A stretch of DNA of 54,423 nucleotides from JANQRV01 sp964533785. Its GTDB lineage: Bacteria > Bacteroidota > Bacteroidia > Chitinophagales > Saprospiraceae. The stretch covers positions 1 to 54,423 of the forward strand of contig CAZHNG010000003.1 of the NCBI GenBank assembly GCA_964533785.1, written 5' to 3'. The notes below the pieces were generated by a model. It saw nothing but the letters and a program-made list of their open reading frames with translations, ran no database searches and was not told where the DNA came from. Below are positions 47,469 through 54,423 of the stretch, one piece after another (position 1 is the first letter of the stretch; each line of letters starts with the position of its first letter). The position numbers and the translations under genes are program-made.

Positions 47469-49022
47469 CTAGCTCTCTATGGTTTCTTCTTTAAGTTCTA
47501 CCTTTGTTTCCGGTTTCATTTGCGGAAAGAACAGTACTTCCTGGATAGAATCCTGGTTGGTCAGCAGCATGGTCAGCCGGTCAATACCGATCCCTAGCCC
47601 GGAAGTAGGCGGCATGCCGTATTCCAATGCTCTTAAAAAATCATCGTCAAGGACCATTGCTTCGTCATCACCTCGTTTGGCCAGGCGCAGTTGTTCTTCA
47701 AAACGTTGTCTTTGATCGATCGGATCGTTCAACTCTGTATAGGCATTTGCAATTTCTTTGCCGTTGACGATCAGCTCAAACCGTTCTACCAAACCATCTT
47801 TGGTGCGATGTTTTTTAGCCAGCGGGGTCATCTCGATAGGGTAGTCAGTAATATAAGTTGGCTGGATCAAATTGTCCTCAACTTTTTCGCCGAATATTTC
47901 GTCGATCAATTTACCCTTCCCCATGGATGGGTCTACCTCGATGTTCAGTTTTTTACAAACGTTGCGCAGTTCTTCCTCACTCATGCCTTCTATATTGATT
48001 CCCGTATATTCCTTAATCGCTTCGAACATCGATAAACGGCGGTAAGGACCGGCAAAGTCGATCACCTGCTCCCCGAACGTTGTTTTGGTGGTACCATTCA
48101 CGGCTACGGCTACTCTTTCCAGACATTGTTCCACCATTTCCATCATCCAGTTATAATCTTTATAGGCAACGTAGATCTCCATAGCCGTAAATTCCGGGTT
48201 ATGGGTACGGTCCATGCCTTCGTTACGAAACATCTTACCGATCTCGTAGACGCCGTCAAACCCGCCGACGATCAAGCGTTTCAAATATAATTCATTTGCG
48301 ATCCGAAGGTACAACGGAATATTGAGCGTATTGTGATAAGTTTTGAAAGGACGAGCGGCGGCACCACCGTGAATTGGCTGCAATATCGGCGTTTCTACTT
48401 CCAGCCAGCCCTGCTCGTTAAAATATTTGCGCATGGCATTGATGAGCTTCGCACGTTTGATGTAAGTTGCTTTAAACTGAGCATTGACCGTCAGATCGAC
48501 ATAACGTTGGCGGTGGCGTAGTTCCGGATCGGTAAAAGCGTCGTAGGTTTCCTTTTCCCCCGTTTCTTCATTGACCTTGGTCTTTACGATGGGTAAAGGA
48601 CGCAGTGATTTACTTAAAAACTTGAATGCTTTAACGTGAATGGTGGTTTCGCCGGTTTTTGTTTTAAAAGCAAAACCCTTGATGCCGACATAGTCACCAA
48701 TGTCCAGTAGTTTTTTGAATAAGGTGTTGTACAAAGCTTTATCGTCGCCTGGGCAAATTTCATCTCTTGAAACGTATAGCTGGATCCTTCCACTGGAATC
48801 CTGAAGCTCAGCAAAGGAAGCTTTTCCCATTACCCGTTTCATCATAATTCTTCCCGCCATGCTAACGTCTTGAAAATTGGGATTTTCTTCATCAAAATCA
48901 GATTGAACATCCGCTGCGAAAGTATTTACTTCGTAAGCTTCCGCCGGAAATGGGTTAATACCCAGATCAATGATTTTTTGGAGGTTTTCCCTCCTTACTA
49001 CTTCTTGTTCGGTTAATTGCAT
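47469..49022 (-). CDS. lysS: Lysine--tRNA ligase (class II)
   Basis: 517 aa, slightly longer than the usual 500. N-terminal OB-fold anticodon domain (SMAGRIMMKRVMGKASFAEL, then DSSGRIQLYV), class II motif 1 region, motif 2 FRNEGMDRTHNPEFTAMEIY and motif 3 SGLGIGIDRLTML. Cytoplasmic; charges tRNA-Lys. Divergent from the HDAC-family gene. A good promoter (49048-49081) lies just upstream. Confidence 0.97.
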   Translation of the reverse strand: MQLTEQEVVRRENLQKIIDLGINPFPAEAYEVNTFAADVQSDFDEENPNFQDVSMAGRIMMKRVMGKASFAELQDSSGRIQLYVSRDEICPGDDKALYNTLFKKLLDIGDYVGIKGFAFKTKTGETTIHVKAFKFLSKSLRPLPIVKTKVNEETGEKETYDAFTDPELRHRQRYVDLTVNAQFKATYIKRAKLINAMRKYFNEQGWLEVETPILQPIHGGAAARPFKTYHNTLNIPLYLRIANELYLKRLIVGGFDGVYEIGKMFRNEGMDRTHNPEFTAMEIYVAYKDYNWMMEMVEQCLERVAVAVNGTTKTTFGEQVIDFAGPYRRLSMFEAIKEYTGINIEGMSEEELRNVCKKLNIEVDPSMGKGKLIDEIFGEKVEDNLIQPTYITDYPIEMTPLAKKHRTKDGLVERFELIVNGKEIANAYTELNDPIDQRQRFEEQLRLAKRGDDEAMVLDDDFLRALEYGMPPTSGLGIGIDRLTMLLTNQDSIQEVLFFPQMKPETKVELKEETIES

Positions 49023-49047
49023 GAAATCGCCTTTTTTGTAACGTGTG

Positions 49048-49081
49048 CAAAATTAATTGTTTCTACTCATTTTTCTTCAAA
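49048..49081 (-). promoter_or_regulatory. Candidate lysS promoter
   Basis: On the minus strand TTTG (49081-49078), 22 nt, then TAATTTTG (49055-49048), close to the TTTG-N19-TAnnTTTG consensus. Start would be near 49040, about 18 nt before the ATG. Confidence 0.5.
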
Positions 49082-49165
49082 TTGATAAAGTAGAATTAAG
49101 TCGTTTGTACAGTTTAACAAACATAATTTGGAACTTTTGGTTCCAATTGTATGAATCTTGAATCA

Positions 49166-50068
49166 ATGCTAAAGATTGCTTATTCGGCCATTTATAAATA
49201 TGCGTTGCCGCCGGGGCATCGTTTCCCAATGGAAAAATATGAGCTGCTGCCGGAACAATTGTTGTACGAAGGAACCGTAACTGAAGATCATTTTTTTGCA
49301 CCTGATCCGCTTGATGAGGAAACTTTATTGCTTACACACGATCGGGGATACTGGGACAAACTCAGGCGGCAGGAATTATCGTACAAGGAAGTAAGGGCGA
49401 TTGGTTTCCCTATGTCCGAAGAATTGGTGAAAAGGGGCTTGCATATCGCCAATGGTACTATTCAATGTGCGTTGTATGCACAAGAGTTTGGGGTGGCCAT
49501 GAACATTGCCGGCGGAACACACCATGCCTTTACGGACCGGGGAGAAGGTTTTTGTGTCTTCAATGATATTGCGATCGCTGCTAATTATTTGTTGAAAAAA
49601 AATAGAGCCAGCAAAATTTTGGTCATCGATTTAGATGTGCATCAGGGGAACGGCACGGCAAAGATCTTCGAAAATCAACCGCAGGTTTTTACCTTCAGTA
49701 TGCACGGTGCCAAAAATTATCCTCTGCGTAAGGAAAGATCAGATCTGGATGTGGGATTACCCGATAAAACCGGAGACGGGCTCTATCTAAAAAAGTTAAA
49801 AGACACTTTACCTTATCTAATAGAGCTCACTGAACCTAATCTCATATTCTACTTGTCTGGAGTTGATGTGCTGGAAACCGACAAATTAGGAAGATTAAGT
49901 TTAAGTATTGAAGGATGTAAAGCGCGAGACCGTTTTGTATTCGAAACAGCAAGAACTTTTCAAATTCCGGTAGCGGTAAGTATGGGAGGAGGATATTCCG
50001 AGCGACTTAGCCTTATCGTTGAGGCGCACGCCAATACTTTCAGAATGGCACAGGATGTCTTTTTTTAA
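49166..50068 (+). CDS. Histone-deacetylase-family (class II type) zinc deacetylase
   Basis: 300 aa from ATG 49166 (MLKIAYSAIYKYALPPGHRF), the usual start of this subgroup; ATG 49151 adds five residues. Zinc and catalytic residues are visible: the His pair in AGGTHHAFTDRGEGFCVFND, DxDxHxGNGT as LVIDLDVHQGNGTA, and the Asp in YLSGVDVLE. Bacterial members deacetylate acetoin-utilisation substrates, polyamines or lysine side chains; the substrate is unknown. Monocistronic, with a hairpin terminator at 50083-50109. Confidence 0.93.
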   Translation: MLKIAYSAIYKYALPPGHRFPMEKYELLPEQLLYEGTVTEDHFFAPDPLDEETLLLTHDRGYWDKLRRQELSYKEVRAIGFPMSEELVKRGLHIANGTIQCALYAQEFGVAMNIAGGTHHAFTDRGEGFCVFNDIAIAANYLLKKNRASKILVIDLDVHQGNGTAKIFENQPQVFTFSMHGAKNYPLRKERSDLDVGLPDKTGDGLYLKKLKDTLPYLIELTEPNLIFYLSGVDVLETDKLGRLSLSIEGCKARDRFVFETARTFQIPVAVSMGGGYSERLSLIVEAHANTFRMAQDVFF

Positions 50069-50082
50069 AAAAATGAATAAAA

Positions 50083-50109
50083 AAAAGTCGTACCTCAGGC
50101 ACGACTTTT
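50083..50109 (+). terminator. Terminator after the HDAC-family gene
   Basis: Stem AAAAGTCGT/ACGACTTTT with a 9-nt loop; T-rich on the plus side and A-rich on the other, so possibly bidirectional. Confidence 0.8.
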
Positions 50110-50111
50110 AC

Positions 50112-50130
50112 TATAATCCCATGAACATAT
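50112..50130 (+). repeat. 19-bp repeat TATAATCCCATGAACATAT, copy 1
   Basis: Identical to 50399-50417; a shorter TAATCCCATGAA core also occurs at 50273-50284. Confidence 0.9.
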
Positions 50131-50172
50131 CCAAAATTACAAGTTCTTTATTTTAAAAAACCGTCCATCTGT

Positions 50173-50203
50173 TTTGTATTTGACGGACAATCCATTACAT
50201 TTG
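50173..50203 (+). promoter_or_regulatory. Bacteroidota-type promoter of the candidate small RNA
   Basis: TTTG (50173-50176), exactly 19 nt, TACATTTG (50196-50203), the same geometry as the SusC promoter. No ORF follows before the terminator at 50299. Confidence 0.65.
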
Positions 50204-50209
50204 TGTCGA

Positions 50210-50325
50210 AATTTTATGAAAATTTTGGATAATTGATGTTTAACGAATTGTAATCTTATTTTTTTGACGACGTAATCCCATGAATAATGATTATTGAGAG
50301 GAAGTGCTTGTCACTTCCTTTTTTA
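50210..50325 (+). ncRNA. Candidate small RNA (about 115 nt)
   Basis: Bounded by a full-consensus promoter with expected start near 50210, and a perfect 8-bp-stem terminator AGGAAGTG/CACTTCCT (50299-50319) with T-run to about 50325. The only frame inside is a five-codon ATGAATAATGATTATTGA beginning in the repeated TAATCCCATGAA motif. No family recognised; the prediction rests only on promoter and terminator. Confidence 0.45.
50299..50325 (+). terminator. Terminator of the candidate small RNA
   Basis: Stem AGGAAGTG/CACTTCCT with loop CTTGT, followed by six T residues. Confidence 0.85.
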
Positions 50326-50398
50326 TTTTTGCTGAGATTTAAAAGCTAAAAGGTGTGCTTCGTCCCGATTGTATTCGGGACGAATTACCACCAACAAT

Positions 50399-50417
50399 TA
50401 TAATCCCATGAACATAT
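50399..50417 (+). repeat. 19-bp repeat TATAATCCCATGAACATAT, copy 2
   Basis: Exact copy of 50112-50130, again followed by a tiny ATG-started frame (MNIFKLKN). Confidence 0.9.
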
Positions 50418-50430
50418 TCAAATTGAAAAA

Positions 50431-50553
50431 CTAACCTTTCGTTAGCTTCATGCCCTTCATTTCCTTCCTTTCACGATACAAATATGCGATCATTCCAATG
50501 CTCAGACAAATACAAAAAACAGGCATTGTGAAAAAAATAAAGGTGTACTGCAT
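50431..50553 (-). CDS. Small one-helix membrane peptide (40 aa)
   Basis: ATG 50553 to TAG 50431. The first half is hydrophobic (FIFFTMPVFCICLSIGMIAY), the second half is basic (RERKEMKGMKLTKG), the classic layout of a single-span membrane peptide with cytoplasmic positive tail. Too short for family assignment. No Shine-Dalgarno visible, which is common in Bacteroidota. The next gene on this strand is the Lrp regulator, whose stop at 50681 lies 128 bp upstream. Confidence 0.5.
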   Translation of the reverse strand: MQYTFIFFTMPVFCICLSIGMIAYLYRERKEMKGMKLTKG

Positions 50554-50680
50554 TCAAAAATCTTATTTTTATTGATTCTTATGTATTTTTATTGTGAAAA
50601 TAAAATAAGGGCAATGGGTGATTCGCTAGCTTTTTAAGTTTGGATTTTTTTTGCGATGATCATGCTTTACATTTAAGGAG

Positions 50681-51160
50681 CTATGTCCCATTCTGCAAAT
50701 CAAGCGGATATACCGTGGAGCGCTTTACTTCATTCAATACAAAAGTACTTTTGATAACGCCGACGTTAGGAAGGGCTGCCAGTTTCCCGGATGAAAACTG
50801 ATGATAAGCTTTCAGGTCTTTGACCACTACCTTTAATAAAAAATCATTCGCACCGCCCATTAGGTAACACTCCATTACTTCCGGGATACTTTTTATCGCT
50901 TCGCTGAACTTTTGTATTTCCTCTAATTTCTGGCTTTCCAACGAAACAGAGCAAAATACGACCATTGAATGATCGATTTTCTCCCGGTTGATCACAGCGA
51001 CGTATTTCTCAATAATTCCTTCTCTTTCGTATCGCTTCATCCTTTCGTAAACCGGCGTTTTAGTCATATTGAACTTTGCTGCCGCTTCTTTAACATTGAT
51101 CTTGGCGTCTGCTTGCAACATTTCCAATAAGCGCCGGTCAATAGCATCCAGTTTAATCAT
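50681..51160 (-). CDS. Lrp/AsnC-family transcriptional regulator
   Basis: 159 aa from ATG 51160 (MIKLDAIDRRLLEMLQADAK), the standard family start; an upstream in-frame start adds 11 residues. Helix-turn-helix about 20-50 (NVKEAAAKFNMTKTPVYERM), then the RAM effector-binding domain (VVFCSVSLESQKLEEI, VMECYLMGGANDFLLKVVVK). Such regulators respond to amino acids. It is divergent from a methionine-gamma-lyase-like gene, the arrangement of Pseudomonas mdeR-mdeA, so it probably controls that gene. Confidence 0.92.
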   Translation of the reverse strand: MIKLDAIDRRLLEMLQADAKINVKEAAAKFNMTKTPVYERMKRYEREGIIEKYVAVINREKIDHSMVVFCSVSLESQKLEEIQKFSEAIKSIPEVMECYLMGGANDFLLKVVVKDLKAYHQFSSGKLAALPNVGVIKSTFVLNEVKRSTVYPLDLQNGT

Positions 51161-51192
51161 GGGAAACTTTCCTTTTTTGTCGAATCTATACA

Positions 51193-51210
51193 AAAATTTC
51201 AGGAAATTTT
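51193..51210. promoter_or_regulatory. Candidate operator in the Lrp/PLP-enzyme divergent region
   Basis: AAAATTTC-AG-GAAATTTT, a perfect 8-bp dyad with 2-bp centre, AT-rich as Lrp-family sites usually are. It is 32 bp ahead of the regulator start and 117 bp ahead of the PLP enzyme start. Role inferred from position only. Confidence 0.45.
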
Positions 51211-51327
51211 ACATATTTTCTTTTTTTAAAAGGAATAATTCACCCTATCAAAATATGTTATAGTTTTAATTCCTACCTAAACTTAATTTTACAGCAAAAT
51301 TATCTGAATCAATAAAACCGAAAAATC

Positions 51328-52620
51328 ATGCAGCCTACCTATTATCCCGAGAGTTTAATGATGTCTTATGGTTATGAACCTTCATTGTCAGAAGGGGCGA
51401 TCAAACCACCCGTTTTTCAGACTTCTACTTTCGTTTTTAATACTGCGGAAGAAGGAAAGGCCTATTTTGAAATTGCTTACGGACTGAGAGCACAAGAACA
51501 ATCCGAAGAACTGGGCTTGATTTACAGCAGAATTAATAATCCGAATTTGGAGATCCTGGAAAACAGGCTTTGTCTCTGGGATAAGGCAGAAGATGGTGCC
51601 GTTTTTAAAAGCGGAATGTCGGCTATTAGTACTGTTTTGTTAGAGTTTTTGAAACCGGGCGACCTGTTACTATACAGTTCCCCTACCTACGGCGGTACGG
51701 ATCATTTTATACATCATTTTTTGCGGGACATCGGGGTAGATTCCATAGGGTTTAGATCAGGGCAGAGTAAGGAAGCTATTATCCGCCTGATCGAAGATTC
51801 GGGCAAAGCTCCCCAACTTGCTTTCATTTACATTGAAACTCCGGCTAATCCAACCAATGACCTGATTGATATTGCTATGTGCCGGGAAATTGCGGATTAT
51901 TTCAGCACGCAGCAGAAAAAGGTGGGTATCGGGGTAGACAATACCTACATGGGCCCATTGTGGTCAAATCCGCTGCAACACGGGGCTGATTTGGTCATCT
52001 ACTCGGCAACCAAATACATTGGGGGACATAGCGACCTGATCGCCGGTGTAGTATTAGGTAGTAAAGAAGTACTTCATAGAATCAAAAAGTTGCGTACCTT
52101 TTTAGGAAATATGGCCAGCCCGTACACATGCTGGTTATTGTTGAGAAGCCTGGAAACACTTAAGATCAGAATGGAGCGGCAGATGAAAAACGCCCAGCGA
52201 ATAGCAGCATTTCTCAACGATCACCCTAAAGTAGAAAGGGTCTATTATTTAGGGCTCCTTGATGAATCCTCTATAACTTATGAGATCTATAACCGGCAAT
52301 ACAATGGTCCCGGTGCCATGATCGCTTTTGATATAGCCGGCGGAGAACAGGAAGCTTTTCAATTCTTAAACCAACTTAGATTGATCAAACTGGCCGTCAG
52401 TTTGGGTAGTACGGAAAGCCTTGCACAACATCCGGCAACCATGACGCACGTAGGAGTGAATCCAGAAGAAAGAGCAGTCATGGGCATTACGGGTAGTTTA
52501 ATCCGGCTTTCCATTGGGGTAGAACACCACCAGGATCTAATTCGAGATATAGGTGATGCGCTCCATGCTGTTCAAAAGGAAAAAGAATCGGAAGGCTTAT
52601 TCGTAGCAATTGAAGGATGA
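51328..52620 (+). CDS. Cys/Met-metabolism PLP enzyme, methionine-gamma-lyase-like
   Basis: 430 aa. Family motifs: GLIYSRINNPNLEILENRL (PLP phosphate region with Tyr/Arg), FKSGMSAISTVLLEFL, TYGGTDHF, AFIYIETPANPTNDLID, VDNTYMGP, and the PLP lysine in IYSATKYIGGHSDLIAG. It cleaves or replaces sulfur-bearing side chains of methionine, cystathionine or homocysteine with a PLP cofactor. The divergent Lrp regulator favours methionine gamma-lyase over cystathionine synthase, but the active-site Cys that separates them is not certain from sequence alone. Confidence 0.88.
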   Translation: MQPTYYPESLMMSYGYEPSLSEGAIKPPVFQTSTFVFNTAEEGKAYFEIAYGLRAQEQSEELGLIYSRINNPNLEILENRLCLWDKAEDGAVFKSGMSAISTVLLEFLKPGDLLLYSSPTYGGTDHFIHHFLRDIGVDSIGFRSGQSKEAIIRLIEDSGKAPQLAFIYIETPANPTNDLIDIAMCREIADYFSTQQKKVGIGVDNTYMGPLWSNPLQHGADLVIYSATKYIGGHSDLIAGVVLGSKEVLHRIKKLRTFLGNMASPYTCWLLLRSLETLKIRMERQMKNAQRIAAFLNDHPKVERVYYLGLLDESSITYEIYNRQYNGPGAMIAFDIAGGEQEAFQFLNQLRLIKLAVSLGSTESLAQHPATMTHVGVNPEERAVMGITGSLIRLSIGVEHHQDLIRDIGDALHAVQKEKESEGLFVAIEG

Positions 52621-52757
52621 AAAGGCAAGTAACGCTTTCGCTATTGCAGCAGTATTTGGAGACAATCGATTAGAATTTACTGGTTACAGAAGAATTACGA
52701 ATAAAACTATAGTTTCTTGAAGTAACTTTAGCCATCTGCAGAGTCTAATAGTTTGTA

Positions 52758-52765
52758 TATCTTTG
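52758..52765 (+). promoter_or_regulatory. Candidate -7 box of the lipoprotein gene (TATCTTTG)
   Basis: TAnnTTTG match, 40 bp before the ATG at 52806; the TTTG at 52752-52755 is too close to be the -33 box. Confidence 0.3.
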
Positions 52766-52805
52766 CTAAAGATACCCAATTGTTGAAACAGCAATTTAGA
52801 AGTAT

Positions 52806-53150
52806 ATGAGAATACTATTACCACTTGCCATCATTTTTTGCTTTCTTGCATCTTGTCAGAACGCTTCCAGTGGTTTGCGCAAATTAGAGGATGACGAAAT
52901 TATTGACAGGGTGAAGAATAATGCCCTATATAATCAAGACATCGTATTTAAATCCCAAAGTGGGGAAACGATCAGCCGCGATTCTTTATTCCTTTACAAC
53001 CCTGAAACCTTTTTTGCTGATTATTATGTTGACGAATCCGGAACCGTTAAAGAGATCGTTTTGCGAAAAGTAAAACCCGCTGACCGGGAATTAATGGAGC
53101 GAATCAAAGAAGCGGGACACGAAGCACAACGGTCTTATGGGCCGCAATAA
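52806..53150 (+). CDS. Small hypothetical lipoprotein
   Basis: 114 aa. Lipoprotein signal MRILLPLAIIFCFLASC (lipobox LASC, Cys17). The mature part is charged and helical (ELMERIKEAGHEAQRSYG) with a beta pair (DIVFKSQSGETISRDSLFLY). No recognised domain. It precedes the PorP/SprF-like gene on the same strand by 110 bp; a functional link is unproven. Confidence 0.75.
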   Translation: MRILLPLAIIFCFLASCQNASSGLRKLEDDEIIDRVKNNALYNQDIVFKSQSGETISRDSLFLYNPETFFADYYVDESGTVKEIVLRKVKPADRELMERIKEAGHEAQRSYGPQ

Positions 53151-53260
53151 AATGAAAGGGTGTCAAACACATCGCCCGTTCACCTACCGATCCCGTATCG
53201 ACGATAACTATACTGACCTGGCCGCCGGATGTCTATTTTCCCAGAAACATATTCAAGTTT

Positions 53261-54199
53261 ATGAAATTTTTTAATGCTTTAATCATGTTGTTCCTGTTGG
53301 TGCAAACCACTAGTGCACAACAACTTCCCGACCGAAGCTATTTCAATGATCTATCATTTGTATGGAATCCCGCTATGACTGGTGAAAGTCAGCATTGGGA
53401 AGCTTTCGCTTCTTATCGCCAGCAATGGATGGGATTTGAAGACAGTCCCAGGACAGCTACCATCGGCGCACAGTTTCCTTTATTAGATTACAATATGAGC
53501 CTGGGGGGCTTCATTATCCAGGATTTTGTACAACCATTTGAAACTTCCACTGTCGGCTTTAACTACGCTTACCAACTGGAGCTGGGTTTAGTAGGTGATG
53601 ATGTGTTATCCATCGGCCTGATGGGTACAATGTCCCAATTTGCAGTAAACAGTATTGATATCGTAGTCAACGATATAGGTGATGTCTTGGTTCCTATTGA
53701 TGAAAGGTCAAAGATGGTTTTCAATTCAGGAGTAGGCCTTTACTATGTTTCCCATTCCAATGCCTATTCCAATTCTTTTTCGGATGAAAGCTACTTTTTT
53801 ATGGGATTGGCAGCTAATCAATTGATCCCAATGGATACCAAGTTTTCACAAGGAAACGACAATTATAAAAGAGCTATCCACGCCAATGCCATCATCGGTG
53901 CCAGGATCATCAGCGACGAGTTTTTTATCGAACCTTTGGTATGGGCAAACTATTCAGAAGGCAACGTTTTCAGTGCAAATATGGGTGCTAAAATAGAGTT
54001 CACTGATTTATTCTGGGGAGGCATTGCCATAGCGACCAACCAATCGGCTACCGTGCAGGCCGGTTATATCCACACGCCGGGTTCAAGCCGGTTTAGCACG
54101 ATCAGGATCGGGTCTTTGGCTACGATCAACACCGGTTCCTTGAGTCAGCCACGGGGCGTCAGTTATGAGTTTTATTTGGCTTATAGATATAGTTTATAA
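53261..54199 (+). CDS. PorP/SprF-family type IX secretion-associated outer membrane protein
   Basis: 312 aa. Signal peptide 1-19. The diagnostic start of the mature part, FNDLSFVWNPAMTGESQHWE, and SYRQQWMGFEDSPRTATIGA, LGGFIIQDFVQPFETSTVGF place it in the PorP/SprF family. A beta-barrel follows, ending EFYLAYRYSL with aromatic residues typical of outer membrane insertion. SprF-like proteins pair with secreted gliding/adhesin proteins that use T9SS; no large partner is visible within the window. It agrees with the T9SS cargo encoded elsewhere here. Confidence 0.93.
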   Translation: MKFFNALIMLFLLVQTTSAQQLPDRSYFNDLSFVWNPAMTGESQHWEAFASYRQQWMGFEDSPRTATIGAQFPLLDYNMSLGGFIIQDFVQPFETSTVGFNYAYQLELGLVGDDVLSIGLMGTMSQFAVNSIDIVVNDIGDVLVPIDERSKMVFNSGVGLYYVSHSNAYSNSFSDESYFFMGLAANQLIPMDTKFSQGNDNYKRAIHANAIIGARIISDEFFIEPLVWANYSEGNVFSANMGAKIEFTDLFWGGIAIATNQSATVQAGYIHTPGSSRFSTIRIGSLATINTGSLSQPRGVSYEFYLAYRYSL

Positions 54200-54407
54200 T
54201 TCAAATTGACAACAAAATGTATGTGCTTTGTTTTTTTAGTTATTCTAAAATTGAAAACACAAAGGTGCGAGGTCATTTCATATGTAGAGACGAAGGAAAT
54301 GTGTTCGAACAATGAGGTTGTATCAAAAGTGAGCCGTAAAAAACAAGGGGGTGCAGCCCGATTTTGAGGTACAACGATCGGATGTAGTACAAGCATCTGT
54401 AATAAAC

Positions 54408-54423
54408 TAGACTTTTGACGCTA
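54408..54423 (+). repeat. Heptamer-head repeat cut by window end
   Basis: AGACTTTTGACGCTA at the very end matches the head of the heptamer arrays; any following units are outside the window. Confidence 0.75.

Larger units (their letters stand above)
50069..50680. other. Intergenic region with terminator, candidate small RNA, repeats and a short membrane peptide
   Basis: Holds a terminator (50083-50109), repeated TAATCCCATGAA motifs (50112, 50273, 50399), a full promoter (50173-50203), a terminator (50299-50325), a 10-bp-stem hairpin TTCGTCCCGA/TCGGGACGAA (50359-50384) and a 40-codon minus-strand ORF (50431-50553). Confidence 0.7.

Overview
The window (54.4 kb, with one 10-N assembly gap at 40117-40126) comes from the chromosome of a Bacteroidota bacterium. 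The evidence is two proteins with a C-terminal type IX secretion (T9SS) sorting domain, a PorP/SprF-like protein, a SusC/SusD pair, CRTAC1-like FG-GAP/UnbV proteins, and promoters of the Bacteroidota form TTTG-N19-TAnnTTTG. Gene content suggests a Saprospiria/Lewinella-like organism, but that placement is inference.

Layout. 1-6.4 kb: the end of an incoming gene, a kinase-like-fold protein, a translationally coupled lipoprotein plus a giant secreted Asp-box/T9SS protein, and a secreted SnoaL-like protein. 6.4-7.5 kb: repeat-rich intergenic DNA with a perfect 34-bp palindrome and a short minus-strand ORF. 7.5-12.2 kb: a membrane class III adenylate cyclase, a small membrane protein, an MFS transporter and a BASS-type transporter. 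12.4-19.9 kb: a DUF5060 glycoside-hydrolase-like lipoprotein, then a minus-strand carbohydrate-type cluster (Gfo/Idh/MocA oxidoreductase, SDR, ROK kinase, SIS isomerase, MetE-like methyltransferase). 20-25.2 kb: a TonB-C protein, a DUF3843-like protein preceded by 20 heptamer repeats, a candidate GIY-YIG toxin/immunity pair, and a cyclase interrupted by an in-frame stop. 25.4-41 kb: an M43 metalloprotease with T9SS tail, the SusC/SusD operon, two tandem CRTAC1-like proteins and a gap-broken FG-GAP protein. 41.4-43.3 kb: tRNA(CAT) with an abutting, frameshifted GIY-YIG nuclease and an upstream 5' tRNA remnant, then hemA. 43.4-54.4 kb: a cation-chloride-cotransporter-like permease, a LytTR regulator, a bacilliredoxin, lysS, an HDAC-family deacetylase, a candidate small RNA and 40-aa membrane peptide, an Lrp/AsnC regulator divergent from a methionine-gamma-lyase-like enzyme, a lipoprotein and PorP/SprF.

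How the parts work together. SusC/SusD and the two secreted FG-GAP proteins look like one outer-membrane uptake and surface-binding locus. The 12.4-19.9 kb genes look like carbohydrate processing. The secreted T9SS cargo fits the PorP/SprF-like protein. The Lrp regulator probably controls the divergent PLP enzyme.

Most unusual: a 357-bp segment at 41463-41819 that looks like a GIY-YIG element inserted exactly at the anticodon of a tRNA gene, carrying a replacement 5' tRNA half. Also notable are heptamer (GACGCTA/GATGCTA) repeats with a shared head sequence that have become the C-terminal codons of adjacent genes, a promoter-terminator unit that may be a small RNA, and a compact GIY-YIG polymorphic-toxin-like pair.
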